From positions 1,182,897-1,246,896 of the forward strand of contig NZ_NIBV01000001.1 in the NCBI RefSeq assembly GCF_002632585.1: 64,000 bases of DNA, given 5' to 3'. The notes beneath the pieces are model-generated. The model ran no database searches and was not told the origin of the DNA. It worked only from the letters and a program-made list of their open reading frames with translations. Positions 19,343 to 27,336 of this stretch are shown here, in pieces (positions within the stretch are counted from its first letter, which is position 1; the number at the start of each line of letters is the position of its first letter). The position numbers and the translations under genes are program-made. The stretch is from Xenorhabdus szentirmaii DSM 16338. GTDB lineage: Bacteria > Pseudomonadota > Gammaproteobacteria > Enterobacterales > Enterobacteriaceae.

Positions 19343-22300
19343 AATGGCCCTCTTTGTCCTCTTTGGCAACTTTGAAATCGGCGTTGCCGATATTGGGAAA
19401 ATTTAAGTCCCTGCCTCGTCTCAAGGCTGTGATGGCGGTGGTTCTGGCGTTGCTCCCCTGCTTGCTCCTGATTGCCGTTTGGTGGTTTGGGCCGCAATGG
19501 AACATCCGCAATGATTACCCGCTGGAAAGTCTGGCGGCACGCTGGCTGGCTACCGCCCTCATTGTTATGGTGGTGCTGTTGTGGGTTGGCATGAAAGCAT
19601 GGCGACGCTTACGGACGCTGGAAAAACTCAACCTTGATGTTGAACTGAAAGTGGTCGATCCGGTTCGGGTGGATATTGAACATCAGGATCGCTATCTCGA
19701 ACATTGGAAATCCCAGCTGCAACGCCATCTGGATACCTATAATTATTTGTATGAACGCCCCTGGTATATGGTGGTGGGAAGCCAGAACAGCGGCAAGACC
19801 GCCCTGATTGAAGAAGGGTATAAGTTATCTGAAATCGCGGCACCGGAATATTTGCGTCAGAACGGAGAAATGTCCCTGATGCTGCATTGCTGGCTGGGGG
19901 AAAAGGCGGTCATTATCGATCCGAAAGGCCAATTGATTGACCAGCCTGTACCGCTCAACAGCGACAAACCCCAAATCAACAGCCGCTTGTGGGAAGCCCT
20001 GCTGAACTGGCTGTCGGAGAACCGTCAGCGCCAGCCCCTCAACGGCATTATCCTGACCGTGGATACATTGCGTTTGTTGAGCGACAGCCGTGAGCAACGT
20101 GAGCGCTACGTCAGGGAAATCCACCAGCGCTTACAGGACATTCGCCTGACTTTCCACAGCCAGTTGCCGCTTTATCTGGTCATGACCAAAATCGACTTGC
20201 TGCATGGTTTTGACGCCATGTACCAGTCATTGGATCGCAAACTGCGCGACCAGATCCTCGGGGTCACTTTCAGCCTCAACAACCGGGATGAAAAAGCCTG
20301 GCGCAGTGAGCTGGCGCAGTTTTGGACGCAGTGGATGAGCAACCTGAACACAGCGATGCCGGACATGATGCTGAATAATGTGGATGCCAACCAGCGCAGC
20401 GCCCTGTTCAGCTTCACCCGCCAGATTCAGGGATTGCACAGTTACATTGTCCAAATGCTGGAAGATATCCTGTATAACGATGAGCATCATCGTCCGACCC
20501 TGCGGGGGGTTTACCTGACCTCGGCACGTCAGGTAGGGCAAATGGATGACCTGTTCACGCAATCCGCATCGGCCCAGTATCACTTGGGTTCACAGGCTTA
20601 CCCGACATGGCCTGCGGGAGATACCCTGCCTTACTTTACCCAAGCGCTGTTTGAAAACGTGCTGCTGGCAGAACCCAATCTGGCGGCCGAAAACCGGATC
20701 TGGCTGAGCCGCAACCGCCGTCAGCTGTTTACCTTCTCCACCATCAGTGCCCTGGTCATTGTGGCGATGTGGGGTGGCTGGCATCACTTCTACCTGAAAA
20801 ACTACCGTGCGGGTGAAGAAGTTCTTGCCCAGACGAAAAAATTCCTTTCCGTGCCGCCTCCGACAGGGGATGACCGCCACGGTAACCTCCAGTTGTCGCA
20901 GCTTGACCCGATCCGGGACGCGACGCTGGCCTACGGCAATGACCATAACACCTCCTTCCTGACAGACATGGCGCTGTACCAGGGTGGCCGCGTCGGGCCT
21001 TATGTGGCAACCACTTACCTGAAACTGCTGGAGAAACGTTTCCTGCCTTCCCTGATGGCGGGACTATTGGATGACCTGAAACAGGCGCCCGCAAACAGCG
21101 AAGAAAAACTCGAGATCTTGCGTGTCATCCGCATGATGGAAGACCAAAGCAAACGCAATAATAGTCTGGTCGAGCAATACATGCGCGAACGCTGGAGTCA
21201 GGCATTTTACGGGCGCCGCGATGTGCAGGAAGCATTGCTGACCCATCTGAGCTACGCATTGGATAGAACCGACTGGAAAAAGAAACGCGATGACGGTGAC
21301 AAAGAAGCGATTGAAAGCTTCACACCGTTTGTTGCCCCGATCAGGCAGGCACAGCAAGAGCTGAAAACCCTGACCGTGAAACAACGGGTTTATCAGAACC
21401 TGCGCATCCGGGCACAGGAAATTCTGCCTGCGCCCATCAACCTGCGTGACCAGATTGGCCCGAGTTTTGACAGCATCTTTGTTGCCAGCAATGAAAAACG
21501 TTTGGTGATCCCGCAATTATTGACCCGACAGGGTTTGACGAGTTATTTCGTCCGTCAGGAAGATGAACTGACGAAACTGATCGAAATGGACAGCTGGGTA
21601 CTGAACATTGCCAAAAATAATACTCAGTACAGTCAGGACGATAAGAATGAGATCCTGAAAGAAATCAATAAACTGTATTTGTCTGACTACACCGCCAATT
21701 GGCGTGCCGCGATGAATAACCTTGAAGTGCGCAACTTTGATGATTTGCCACAGGCCATCGATGCCATCGAGCAGATCATCAGCGGTGATCAGCCCATCCG
21801 CCGGGCGCTGCAAATCATGAGTGAGAACACCACTCCGCCACAGATAGACAGTTCACTGAACAGCAAGGAAAAGAGCGCCTTGCTGGCACAACCGGACTAT
21901 AGGCTGCTGACTGACATTAGCCGTGACTTTGCCTCGGAAACCAGCGTACTGCGTGAGCACGGGGATAAAGGCAGTACATTGCAAAGCGTCGACCAGAAGC
22001 TGATGGAGCTGCATCGCTACCTGTTGATGATCCAGAACTCCCCGGTCCCAGGCAAAGCCGCATTGCAAGCCGTACAAATGCGCATGGACAAGAACAACAG
22101 TGATGCCATTCTGGAAGTGCAGCAAATGGCAAAAAGCCTGCCGGAGCCTCTGAAACGTTGGATCAACAGTCTGGCTGAAGAGGCATGGCGTGTTGTGGTG
22201 ATGGAAGCGGTCCACTCGCTGGAGGTGGAATGGAACAACACGGTGGTCAAACAGTATAAGACTTATCTGGCAGGCCGTTATCCGTTTAACCCGAATGCCA

Positions 22301-22905
22301 AAGAAGAAGTGCCGCTCAGTGAATTCGACCGCTTCTTCCGCCCGAATGGCACATTGGATGCATTCTATAAACAAAACCTGCGGCCGTTTGTGGAATACAA
22401 CATGACCATGGGCACTGACGGCAAGACACTTATTCGTTCAGACGTAGTGAAACAGCTGGAACTGGCGGAGCGTATCCGCAACACCTTCTTTACGCCCCAA
22501 AATGGCCTCGGGACACAGTTTGCCATCGAACCTGTCAGCCTGACTGGCAATAAACGCCGCGCCCTGCTGAACCTGGATGGCCAACTGGTGGATTACTCAC
22601 ACGGACGCAGCAATGTCGCCCGTCTGGTGTGGCCGAACTCCATGCGCACCGGTACCGAAAGCAAACTGACCCTGATGCCGGACAGAAGCAATCAGGCGCC
22701 ACGCTCTATCAGCTTCACGGGGCCATGGGCACAGTTGAGGCTGATTAACAGCGGCAAGCTGACCCATATTCAGCCGGGATTCTTTGACGTTCGCTTCAGC
22801 GTAGAAGGCGGTGAGATGACCTACCGCATCTACGTGGACGAATCAGACAATCCGTTTGCAGGAGGCATGTTCAGTAAGTTCAAACTGCCGGATACCCTCT
22901 ATTGA
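19339..22905 (+). CDS. tssM: TssM (IcmF), inner-membrane core of the T6SS envelope complex
   Basis: An 1188-residue protein that spans the inner membrane and contacts TssL in the cytoplasm and TssJ in the periplasm. Two adjacent membrane helices are visible near the N-terminus (about 32-52 and 70-90). A cytoplasmic NTPase-like domain with an intact Walker A GSQNSGKT (147-154) follows, then a third membrane helix at about 468-488 (TFSTISALVIVAMWGGWHHF). The large periplasmic part ends in the beta domain that binds TssJ (SKLTLMPDRSNQAPRSISFTGPWAQLRLI; GFFDVRFSVEGGEMTYRIYV). Length is typical. A strong intrinsic terminator lies 50 bases past the stop, so this may end many transcripts of the structural operon. 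Confidence 0.96.
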   Translation: MKWPSLSSLATLKSALPILGKFKSLPRLKAVMAVVLALLPCLLLIAVWWFGPQWNIRNDYPLESLAARWLATALIVMVVLLWVGMKAWRRLRTLEKLNLDVELKVVDPVRVDIEHQDRYLEHWKSQLQRHLDTYNYLYERPWYMVVGSQNSGKTALIEEGYKLSEIAAPEYLRQNGEMSLMLHCWLGEKAVIIDPKGQLIDQPVPLNSDKPQINSRLWEALLNWLSENRQRQPLNGIILTVDTLRLLSDSREQRERYVREIHQRLQDIRLTFHSQLPLYLVMTKIDLLHGFDAMYQSLDRKLRDQILGVTFSLNNRDEKAWRSELAQFWTQWMSNLNTAMPDMMLNNVDANQRSALFSFTRQIQGLHSYIVQMLEDILYNDEHHRPTLRGVYLTSARQVGQMDDLFTQSASAQYHLGSQAYPTWPAGDTLPYFTQALFENVLLAEPNLAAENRIWLSRNRRQLFTFSTISALVIVAMWGGWHHFYLKNYRAGEEVLAQTKKFLSVPPPTGDDRHGNLQLSQLDPIRDATLAYGNDHNTSFLTDMALYQGGRVGPYVATTYLKLLEKRFLPSLMAGLLDDLKQAPANSEEKLEILRVIRMMEDQSKRNNSLVEQYMRERWSQAFYGRRDVQEALLTHLSYALDRTDWKKKRDDGDKEAIESFTPFVAPIRQAQQELKTLTVKQRVYQNLRIRAQEILPAPINLRDQIGPSFDSIFVASNEKRLVIPQLLTRQGLTSYFVRQEDELTKLIEMDSWVLNIAKNNTQYSQDDKNEILKEINKLYLSDYTANWRAAMNNLEVRNFDDLPQAIDAIEQIISGDQPIRRALQIMSENTTPPQIDSSLNSKEKSALLAQPDYRLLTDISRDFASETSVLREHGDKGSTLQSVDQKLMELHRYLLMIQNSPVPGKAALQAVQMRMDKNNSDAILEVQQMAKSLPEPLKRWINSLAEEAWRVVVMEAVHSLEVEWNNTVVKQYKTYLAGRYPFNPNAKEEVPLSEFDRFFRPNGTLDAFYKQNLRPFVEYNMTMGTDGKTLIRSDVVKQLELAERIRNTFFTPQNGLGTQFAIEPVSLTGNKRRALLNLDGQLVDYSHGRSNVARLVWPNSMRTGTESKLTLMPDRSNQAPRSISFTGPWAQLRLINSGKLTHIQPGFFDVRFSVEGGEMTYRIYVDESDNPFAGGMFSKFKLPDTLY

Positions 22906-22954
22906 AGCGACAGCTTTCGATTAAGGAAGGCGAGATAGATCTTGAAAGCAAAAT

Positions 22955-22986
22955 CCCCCCCCAAAGCCTTTGGGCGGGGGTTTTTT
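22955..22986 (+). terminator. intrinsic terminator inside the T6SS operon
   Basis: A C-run (22955-22962) with CCAAA pairs with TTTGG and the G-run ending at 22980 around a GCC loop. The stem carries one C-C mismatch and is followed immediately by six Ts (22981-22986). It lies between tssM and the vasL ribosome-binding site AAGGAG. It would let most transcripts stop after the core machine genes, with vasL-vgrG-eag-rhs read at a lower level or from another promoter (inference). Confidence 0.85.
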
Positions 22987-23004
22987 AAGGAGAAAAGCAA
23001 GAAT

Positions 23005-24342
23005 ATGAGCGGGCATTCTGAAAACCTCATCATCCGCGCGGGTGGCAGCCCAACGGACCTGCCGGAATTTTCCGTTATCCGGGATGAAATCAACAAAACC
23101 AGCCATCCGTCGCAACCCGAGGTGAACTGGTTGCTGGTGGAATCACTGTCCCTGACGCTATTCAAAACAAACGGCGTGGATTTGCAAACCGCCATTTACT
23201 ACACACTGGCCCGCATGAAACTGAGTGGTCTGGCGGGATTCACCGAAGGCTGCGAACTGTTGGCGGGGGTGATCGTCAGTGAATGGGATACGTTGTGGCC
23301 ACCACAACCACAGGTGCGGACTGACCTGCTGGAATGGTTTCATTCCCGAACGGGCAACATATTGCGCCAGCAGGATTTTAGCGCAAGTGACCTCAGGATG
23401 ATTTACCGTGCTGAACGGGCGTTACAGTTAATTATCGACCGATTGCAGCAATCCGATCTGAAACGATTGCCGCGTGTGGAAAATCTGTTGTGGTTTTTCC
23501 AGAATGCGGCGAAAAAACTGGAGAAACCGCGTCAGGCGGCAAAACCAACGCCCGCCCCTGTGCAGATGCCACCACTGGTATATTTGTCTCAATCGGAAAC
23601 TGAACCGGAAACACCGCCCCCGCCGCCCATCCCGCACCATGAGGTTCCCCAGAAAGTCGAGACACAGCAACGTGTCCGGGTGCAGTTTACTGAACCGCCG
23701 GTAAAGGGACTCAGTGCATGGCAGGGCTTTGGGCTGGGGATTTTGCTGGGAGCACTGACATTGGTGGGCAGTTGGTTGCTGTTCTATAAACCACTGCAAC
23801 AACAGCTGGAAACCGTCACGGCCCAGTCCTCGGGGGCATGGCTGAACTGGCTGTATAAGCCGGAACTGGAAAGCTACCAGCACCAGCTTGAACGACTGGC
23901 GGAAAGCTCACCACGGATAACGTGGGAGGCAGCCCGTCGGTTGACGGAAACCGCCGGAGAACAATGGCCGGAATCCCCCCTCCAACGGCAGGTAACCCGC
24001 CAATGGGATCAACTCGTTTCCGCCCGCATTGACAGCGTGCCGCTCAAAGGCAGCTGGCACACCACCCGAGATCAGCTTCAACAGCTGGCGGACAAAATTC
24101 TGTTACAGGAGCGTTCCCGGGGCAGCTTCACCTTGTCCTACCTGAAAACCGCGATTTATGACATCCAGCGTAGCCACGGCAGCGAAGTCCCGCTGGAGGA
24201 ACTGCTGCGTCAGTTAAGCACCCATGCGGCAAAAGGTGAGAACGCGCCGCCGGTACTGCTGAAAACCATCGATGACCGTTTTAACGCCTTGCTTGGTCGT
24301 TATGACCGATTGCGTCAAGCGACTGAAGATCCGAAACCATGA
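23005..24342 (+). CDS. vasL: VasL-like T6SS accessory protein (ImpA N-domain, membrane-anchored)
   Basis: A 445-codon protein with an ImpA-type N-terminal domain (about 1-150; NLIIRAGGSPTDLPEF, LFKTNGVDLQTAIYYTLARM, GCELLAGVIVSEWDTLWPP). A Pro-rich linker follows (about 185-225), then one membrane helix (about 235-260, GLGILLGALTLVGSWLLFY) and a helical C-terminal VasL domain. It is related to TssA but anchored in the membrane; family members such as TagA clamp the distal sheath end (family knowledge, not shown here). ATG 23005 is preceded by AAGGAGAAAAGC. An earlier in-frame start at 22942 would run through the terminator hairpin and is rejected. Its stop overlaps a spurious ATG; the next gene starts 47 bases on. 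Confidence 0.88.
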   Translation: MSGHSENLIIRAGGSPTDLPEFSVIRDEINKTSHPSQPEVNWLLVESLSLTLFKTNGVDLQTAIYYTLARMKLSGLAGFTEGCELLAGVIVSEWDTLWPPQPQVRTDLLEWFHSRTGNILRQQDFSASDLRMIYRAERALQLIIDRLQQSDLKRLPRVENLLWFFQNAAKKLEKPRQAAKPTPAPVQMPPLVYLSQSETEPETPPPPPIPHHEVPQKVETQQRVRVQFTEPPVKGLSAWQGFGLGILLGALTLVGSWLLFYKPLQQQLETVTAQSSGAWLNWLYKPELESYQHQLERLAESSPRITWEAARRLTETAGEQWPESPLQRQVTRQWDQLVSARIDSVPLKGSWHTTRDQLQQLADKILLQERSRGSFTLSYLKTAIYDIQRSHGSEVPLEELLRQLSTHAAKGENAPPVLLKTIDDRFNALLGRYDRLRQATEDPKP

Positions 24343-24389
24343 AAAAACCGTCACATCGGACGGTGGGTATTAATCAGGGAGATAAAAGT

Positions 24390-26807
24390 ATGTCAATGAA
24401 GAAGCGCATGGCGAAACTCAAGAAAGGAAAAGCCCTTCTCCAGCAGGGGAAAAAGGCAGCCGGACAGGTTAAGCAAGCCACCGACTTGGTGCGCAACCCC
24501 AGCGACTTGATTAGCGGCGGCGGCATTACGGGGGGCCTGAAAAAGGAAGGTGCCTTGAGTGGCTCTCTTTCTCCGGGCGACCTGATCAGCGGTGGCGGTT
24601 TTACCGGCGGCCTGAAAAAAGGAGGTGCCTTGGGCGGCTCTCTTTCACCGAGTGACCTGATCAGCGGTGGCGGTTTTACCGGCGGCCTGAAAAAAGGAGG
24701 TGCCTTGGGCGGCTCTCTTTCCTCGAGTGACTTGATCAGCGGCGGTGGTATTACAGGTGGCCTGAAAGGCGCGGGCGGCTTAGGTGGTGCAGGTGGTTTA
24801 GGCAAAGTTGGTGTTGGCGGTTTTGCCGGCGGGAGATTAAAAGGCGCGGGTGGCTTAGGTGGTGCAGGCGGTTTAGGCAAGGTTGGCGTTGGTGGTTTTG
24901 CCGGTGGTGTCATCGGCAGCGGTGGCATGGGCGGTCAGGATGTGATGAATAGCATGTTGCAAATGCTGGGAGGCGGCGCTCCTACCCCGAGTGGCCTGCA
25001 ATTTACCCTGACGGCGGGCAGCCTGCTTCCCCACACCTTTGTGGTGACCGGTTTCAACTTGACTGAAGGGCTTTCCATGCCGTTCAGCGTGCACGTCGGT
25101 CTGGCCAGCGCTGATCCGGCCATTGATTTTCCGTTGGTACTGGATCGCAGCGCCACCCTGACCATCTTGCAGGATGGTGTTGAGCAACGCAGTATCACCG
25201 GCGTGGTTGCCCGCTTTGAGCAAGGCGACACCGGCTTGCACCAGACCACCTACCAGATGACCATCCGGCCGGATTTATGGCGTACCACCCTGCGGCAGAA
25301 CTCGCGCATCTTCCAGCAGCAGGATATCGAAACCATCATCACGACTATCCTGAAAGAGCACAATATCCGTGATGTCGTTTTCAGTCTGCGCCATCCCCAC
25401 CCCGAGCGGGAATTCTGTGTGCAATATCAGGAAAGTGACTTTGCCTTCCTGCAACGCCTGACGGCAGAAGAGGGGATCTTCTACTTCTTTGAATGCAGCA
25501 ACGGGCGCAATACCGTGGTCTTTGCCGATGATTCCGGCTCAGTGCCGCTGGGGATTGTGCTGCCGTATCAGCCGGGTGACACCAGCACGATAGGTGAGCC
25601 CGCCGTGAGCCACATGACGTCCAGTGCTCAGGTACGTCCGGCGCAGGTCGAATTGAAGGACTATACCTTCAAAAATCCGGCCTGGTCAGCAGAATTCAAG
25701 GAGAAAATGAAAGAAGACACCTTGCAGGAAATGTACTACGAGCACTACGACTATCCGGGCCGGTTCAAGGATGAGGTGCACGGTAAAGCCTTCACCCGCT
25801 ACCGCCTTGAGGCCCTGCGCAACGATGCGATGACGGGACAGGGCAGCGGCAACGCCATTGCCGTGCAACCGGGTAAATTATTCACCCTGACCAACCACCC
25901 GCGTGCCGACCTTAACCAGCCGTGGCAGGTCGTGAGTGCCAGCCACTCCGGCAGCCAACCGCAGGCACGGGAAACCGGCAGCGGTGAGGGGGGCACCACG
26001 CTGCACAGTGATTTCAGCTTTATCCAGCATAACCAGAACTGGCGCCCATCACCCTTGCCTAAACCGGTTGTGGATGGCCCGCAAATTGCCAAAGTCGTGG
26101 GGCCAGCGGGGGAAGAAATTTTCTGTGACCAGTACGGCCGTGTCCGCCTGCAATTTCCGTGGGACAGGTATGGCAAAAGCGACGATCAAAGCTCCTGCTG
26201 GATACGTGTCAGCCAACCGTGGGCCGGTCAGGGCTGGGGGATGCTCGCCATCCCGCGCATCGGTCAGGAAGTGGTGGTGGATTTCCTGCACGGCGATCCG
26301 GATCAGCCCATTGTCACCGGACGCACCTATCACGCCAGCAACATTCCGCCGGGCGGCCTGCCCGGCAGCAAAACCCAGATGGCGTTCCGCTCCAAGACCC
26401 ATAAAGGGGAAGGCTACAACGAACTGCTGTTTGAGGATGCAAAAGGCAGTGAAAAACTGTCAATGCACGCGCAGAAGGATATGGATACCACCGTGCTCAA
26501 CGACCGCAGTACCCGCGTGATGCACGACCATATCGAAAGTGTCGGACACAATCAGGCCATCAGCGTGCGGGCTGACCGCCATAAAGAAGTTATCGGCATG
26601 GAAGTGAGCAGCATCGGAACACGGCAGGTCACCGTGGAAAAAACCAGTGTCCTCAGTGTCAAAGGACAAATCACCATTCAGTCCACTGAGAGCGGCATCA
26701 CTATCGGCAACACCAAAGGCAGTATTTCGATTGATGCAGACGGCAATATCCATATTACCGGTAAGACCGTCATTGTGAACGGGAAAGATGTCATCACCCT
26801 GAACTGA
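24390..26807 (+). CDS. vgrG: VgrG spike protein with an N-terminal glycine-rich repeat extension
   Basis: A trimeric spike that caps the Hcp tube. From about residue 215 the protein is a standard VgrG: gp27-like modules (QFTLTAGSLLPHTFVVTGFNL; YQESDFAFLQRLTAEEGIFYFFE), the gp5 OB-fold (CDQYGRVRLQFPWDRYG; SCWIRVSQPWAGQGWG; GQEVVVDFLHGDPDQPIVTG) and the repeated beta-prism needle ending in NGKDVITLN. Unusually, about 190 residues precede it: a Lys-rich helix (about 1-40) and tandem 25-residue Gly repeats. ATG 24390 is chosen for its AGGGAG site. A 24339 ATG overlapping vasL would add 17 residues and lacks such a site. There is no C-terminal effector domain. Confidence 0.93.
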   Translation: MSMKKRMAKLKKGKALLQQGKKAAGQVKQATDLVRNPSDLISGGGITGGLKKEGALSGSLSPGDLISGGGFTGGLKKGGALGGSLSPSDLISGGGFTGGLKKGGALGGSLSSSDLISGGGITGGLKGAGGLGGAGGLGKVGVGGFAGGRLKGAGGLGGAGGLGKVGVGGFAGGVIGSGGMGGQDVMNSMLQMLGGGAPTPSGLQFTLTAGSLLPHTFVVTGFNLTEGLSMPFSVHVGLASADPAIDFPLVLDRSATLTILQDGVEQRSITGVVARFEQGDTGLHQTTYQMTIRPDLWRTTLRQNSRIFQQQDIETIITTILKEHNIRDVVFSLRHPHPEREFCVQYQESDFAFLQRLTAEEGIFYFFECSNGRNTVVFADDSGSVPLGIVLPYQPGDTSTIGEPAVSHMTSSAQVRPAQVELKDYTFKNPAWSAEFKEKMKEDTLQEMYYEHYDYPGRFKDEVHGKAFTRYRLEALRNDAMTGQGSGNAIAVQPGKLFTLTNHPRADLNQPWQVVSASHSGSQPQARETGSGEGGTTLHSDFSFIQHNQNWRPSPLPKPVVDGPQIAKVVGPAGEEIFCDQYGRVRLQFPWDRYGKSDDQSSCWIRVSQPWAGQGWGMLAIPRIGQEVVVDFLHGDPDQPIVTGRTYHASNIPPGGLPGSKTQMAFRSKTHKGEGYNELLFEDAKGSEKLSMHAQKDMDTTVLNDRSTRVMHDHIESVGHNQAISVRADRHKEVIGMEVSSIGTRQVTVEKTSVLSVKGQITIQSTESGITIGNTKGSISIDADGNIHITGKTVIVNGKDVITLN
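24504..24911 (+). repeat. 75-bp tandem repeats encoding a glycine-rich VgrG extension
   Basis: Units begin at 24504, 24579, 24654 and 24729 (25-residue unit starting DLISGGGFTGGLKKGGALGG; the fourth is partial). The frame then continues without break into two copies of a second 25-residue unit (LKGAGGLGGAGGLGKVGVGG...) at 24762-24836 and 24837-24911. Copies are near-identical at DNA level, pointing to recent unequal expansion and to possible copy-number variation between strains. Confidence 0.92.
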
Positions 26808-26904
26808 TAGCGGACAAAACAGTAACAAAATTGAAGCCAATTAAAGCGGATTTTTCGGTCACAGACTGAATATCGACGATAACTAAGAGCGAAAAGGAAA
26901 CTTG

Positions 26905-27324
26905 ATGAGTACACAACCTTACCAGATGAACGAAGGTAGCTTAAACATTCCCGCCGGTTGGCGCGATGAATCAATGCACGTCTTTGTGCTGCCGGATGAC
27001 AGCGGCGTCAATCTGGTGATTAACCGCACCCCAGTGCCGGCAGGCACTGACAGAGAGACCTATTATGAACAGACACTGACTCAATTTGTGACTCACCTGC
27101 CGGGGTATCAGGAGCATCAGCGGCTGCAAATGGAACTCAGCGGTGACATGGCGTGGCGACTGGATTACCAATGGCAAAGCCCGGAAGGGGAAATGCACCA
27201 GACGGTGGTACTGCAAATCCGGGGCAACCAATTACTGGCGTTTAACCTGACGTCCCCCCAGCCCATGAACAGCGGTCAACGGGACGCCTTACTCGCCGTG
27301 GTGAGCAGTTTTCAAGCGGCATAA
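26905..27324 (+). CDS. Eag-type T6SS effector chaperone (DUF1795/DcrB-like)
   Basis: A 139-residue soluble protein of the DUF1795 family. Such Eag proteins bind and shield the N-terminal transmembrane segments of prePAAR effectors and load them on VgrG. Visible family features: the N-terminal EGSLNIPAGWRDESMHVFVLP, VNLVINRTPVPAGTD, ELSGDMAWRLDYQW and the closing LLAVVSSFQ. It lies between vgrG and the Rhs gene, 12 bases before the latter, exactly where the partner of that effector is expected. ATG 26905 follows AAGGAAACTTG. Confidence 0.9.
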   Translation: MSTQPYQMNEGSLNIPAGWRDESMHVFVLPDDSGVNLVINRTPVPAGTDRETYYEQTLTQFVTHLPGYQEHQRLQMELSGDMAWRLDYQWQSPEGEMHQTVVLQIRGNQLLAFNLTSPQPMNSGQRDALLAVVSSFQAA

Positions 27325-27336
27325 GGAGAAGCCGAT

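Noticed and set aside
24347-24364. Hairpin ACCGTC-ACATCG-GACGGT, with an A-run that would be a T-run on the minus strand
   Set aside because: It looks like a minus-strand terminator, but no minus-strand gene leads into it. Probably chance or a weak structure in the vgrG leader.
24374-24928. Long proline-rich open frame on the minus strand opposite the VgrG repeats
   Set aside because: It is the mirror of the glycine codons in the 75-bp repeats (GGC/GGT read as GCC/ACC and Pro codons). It has no start signals or family features.
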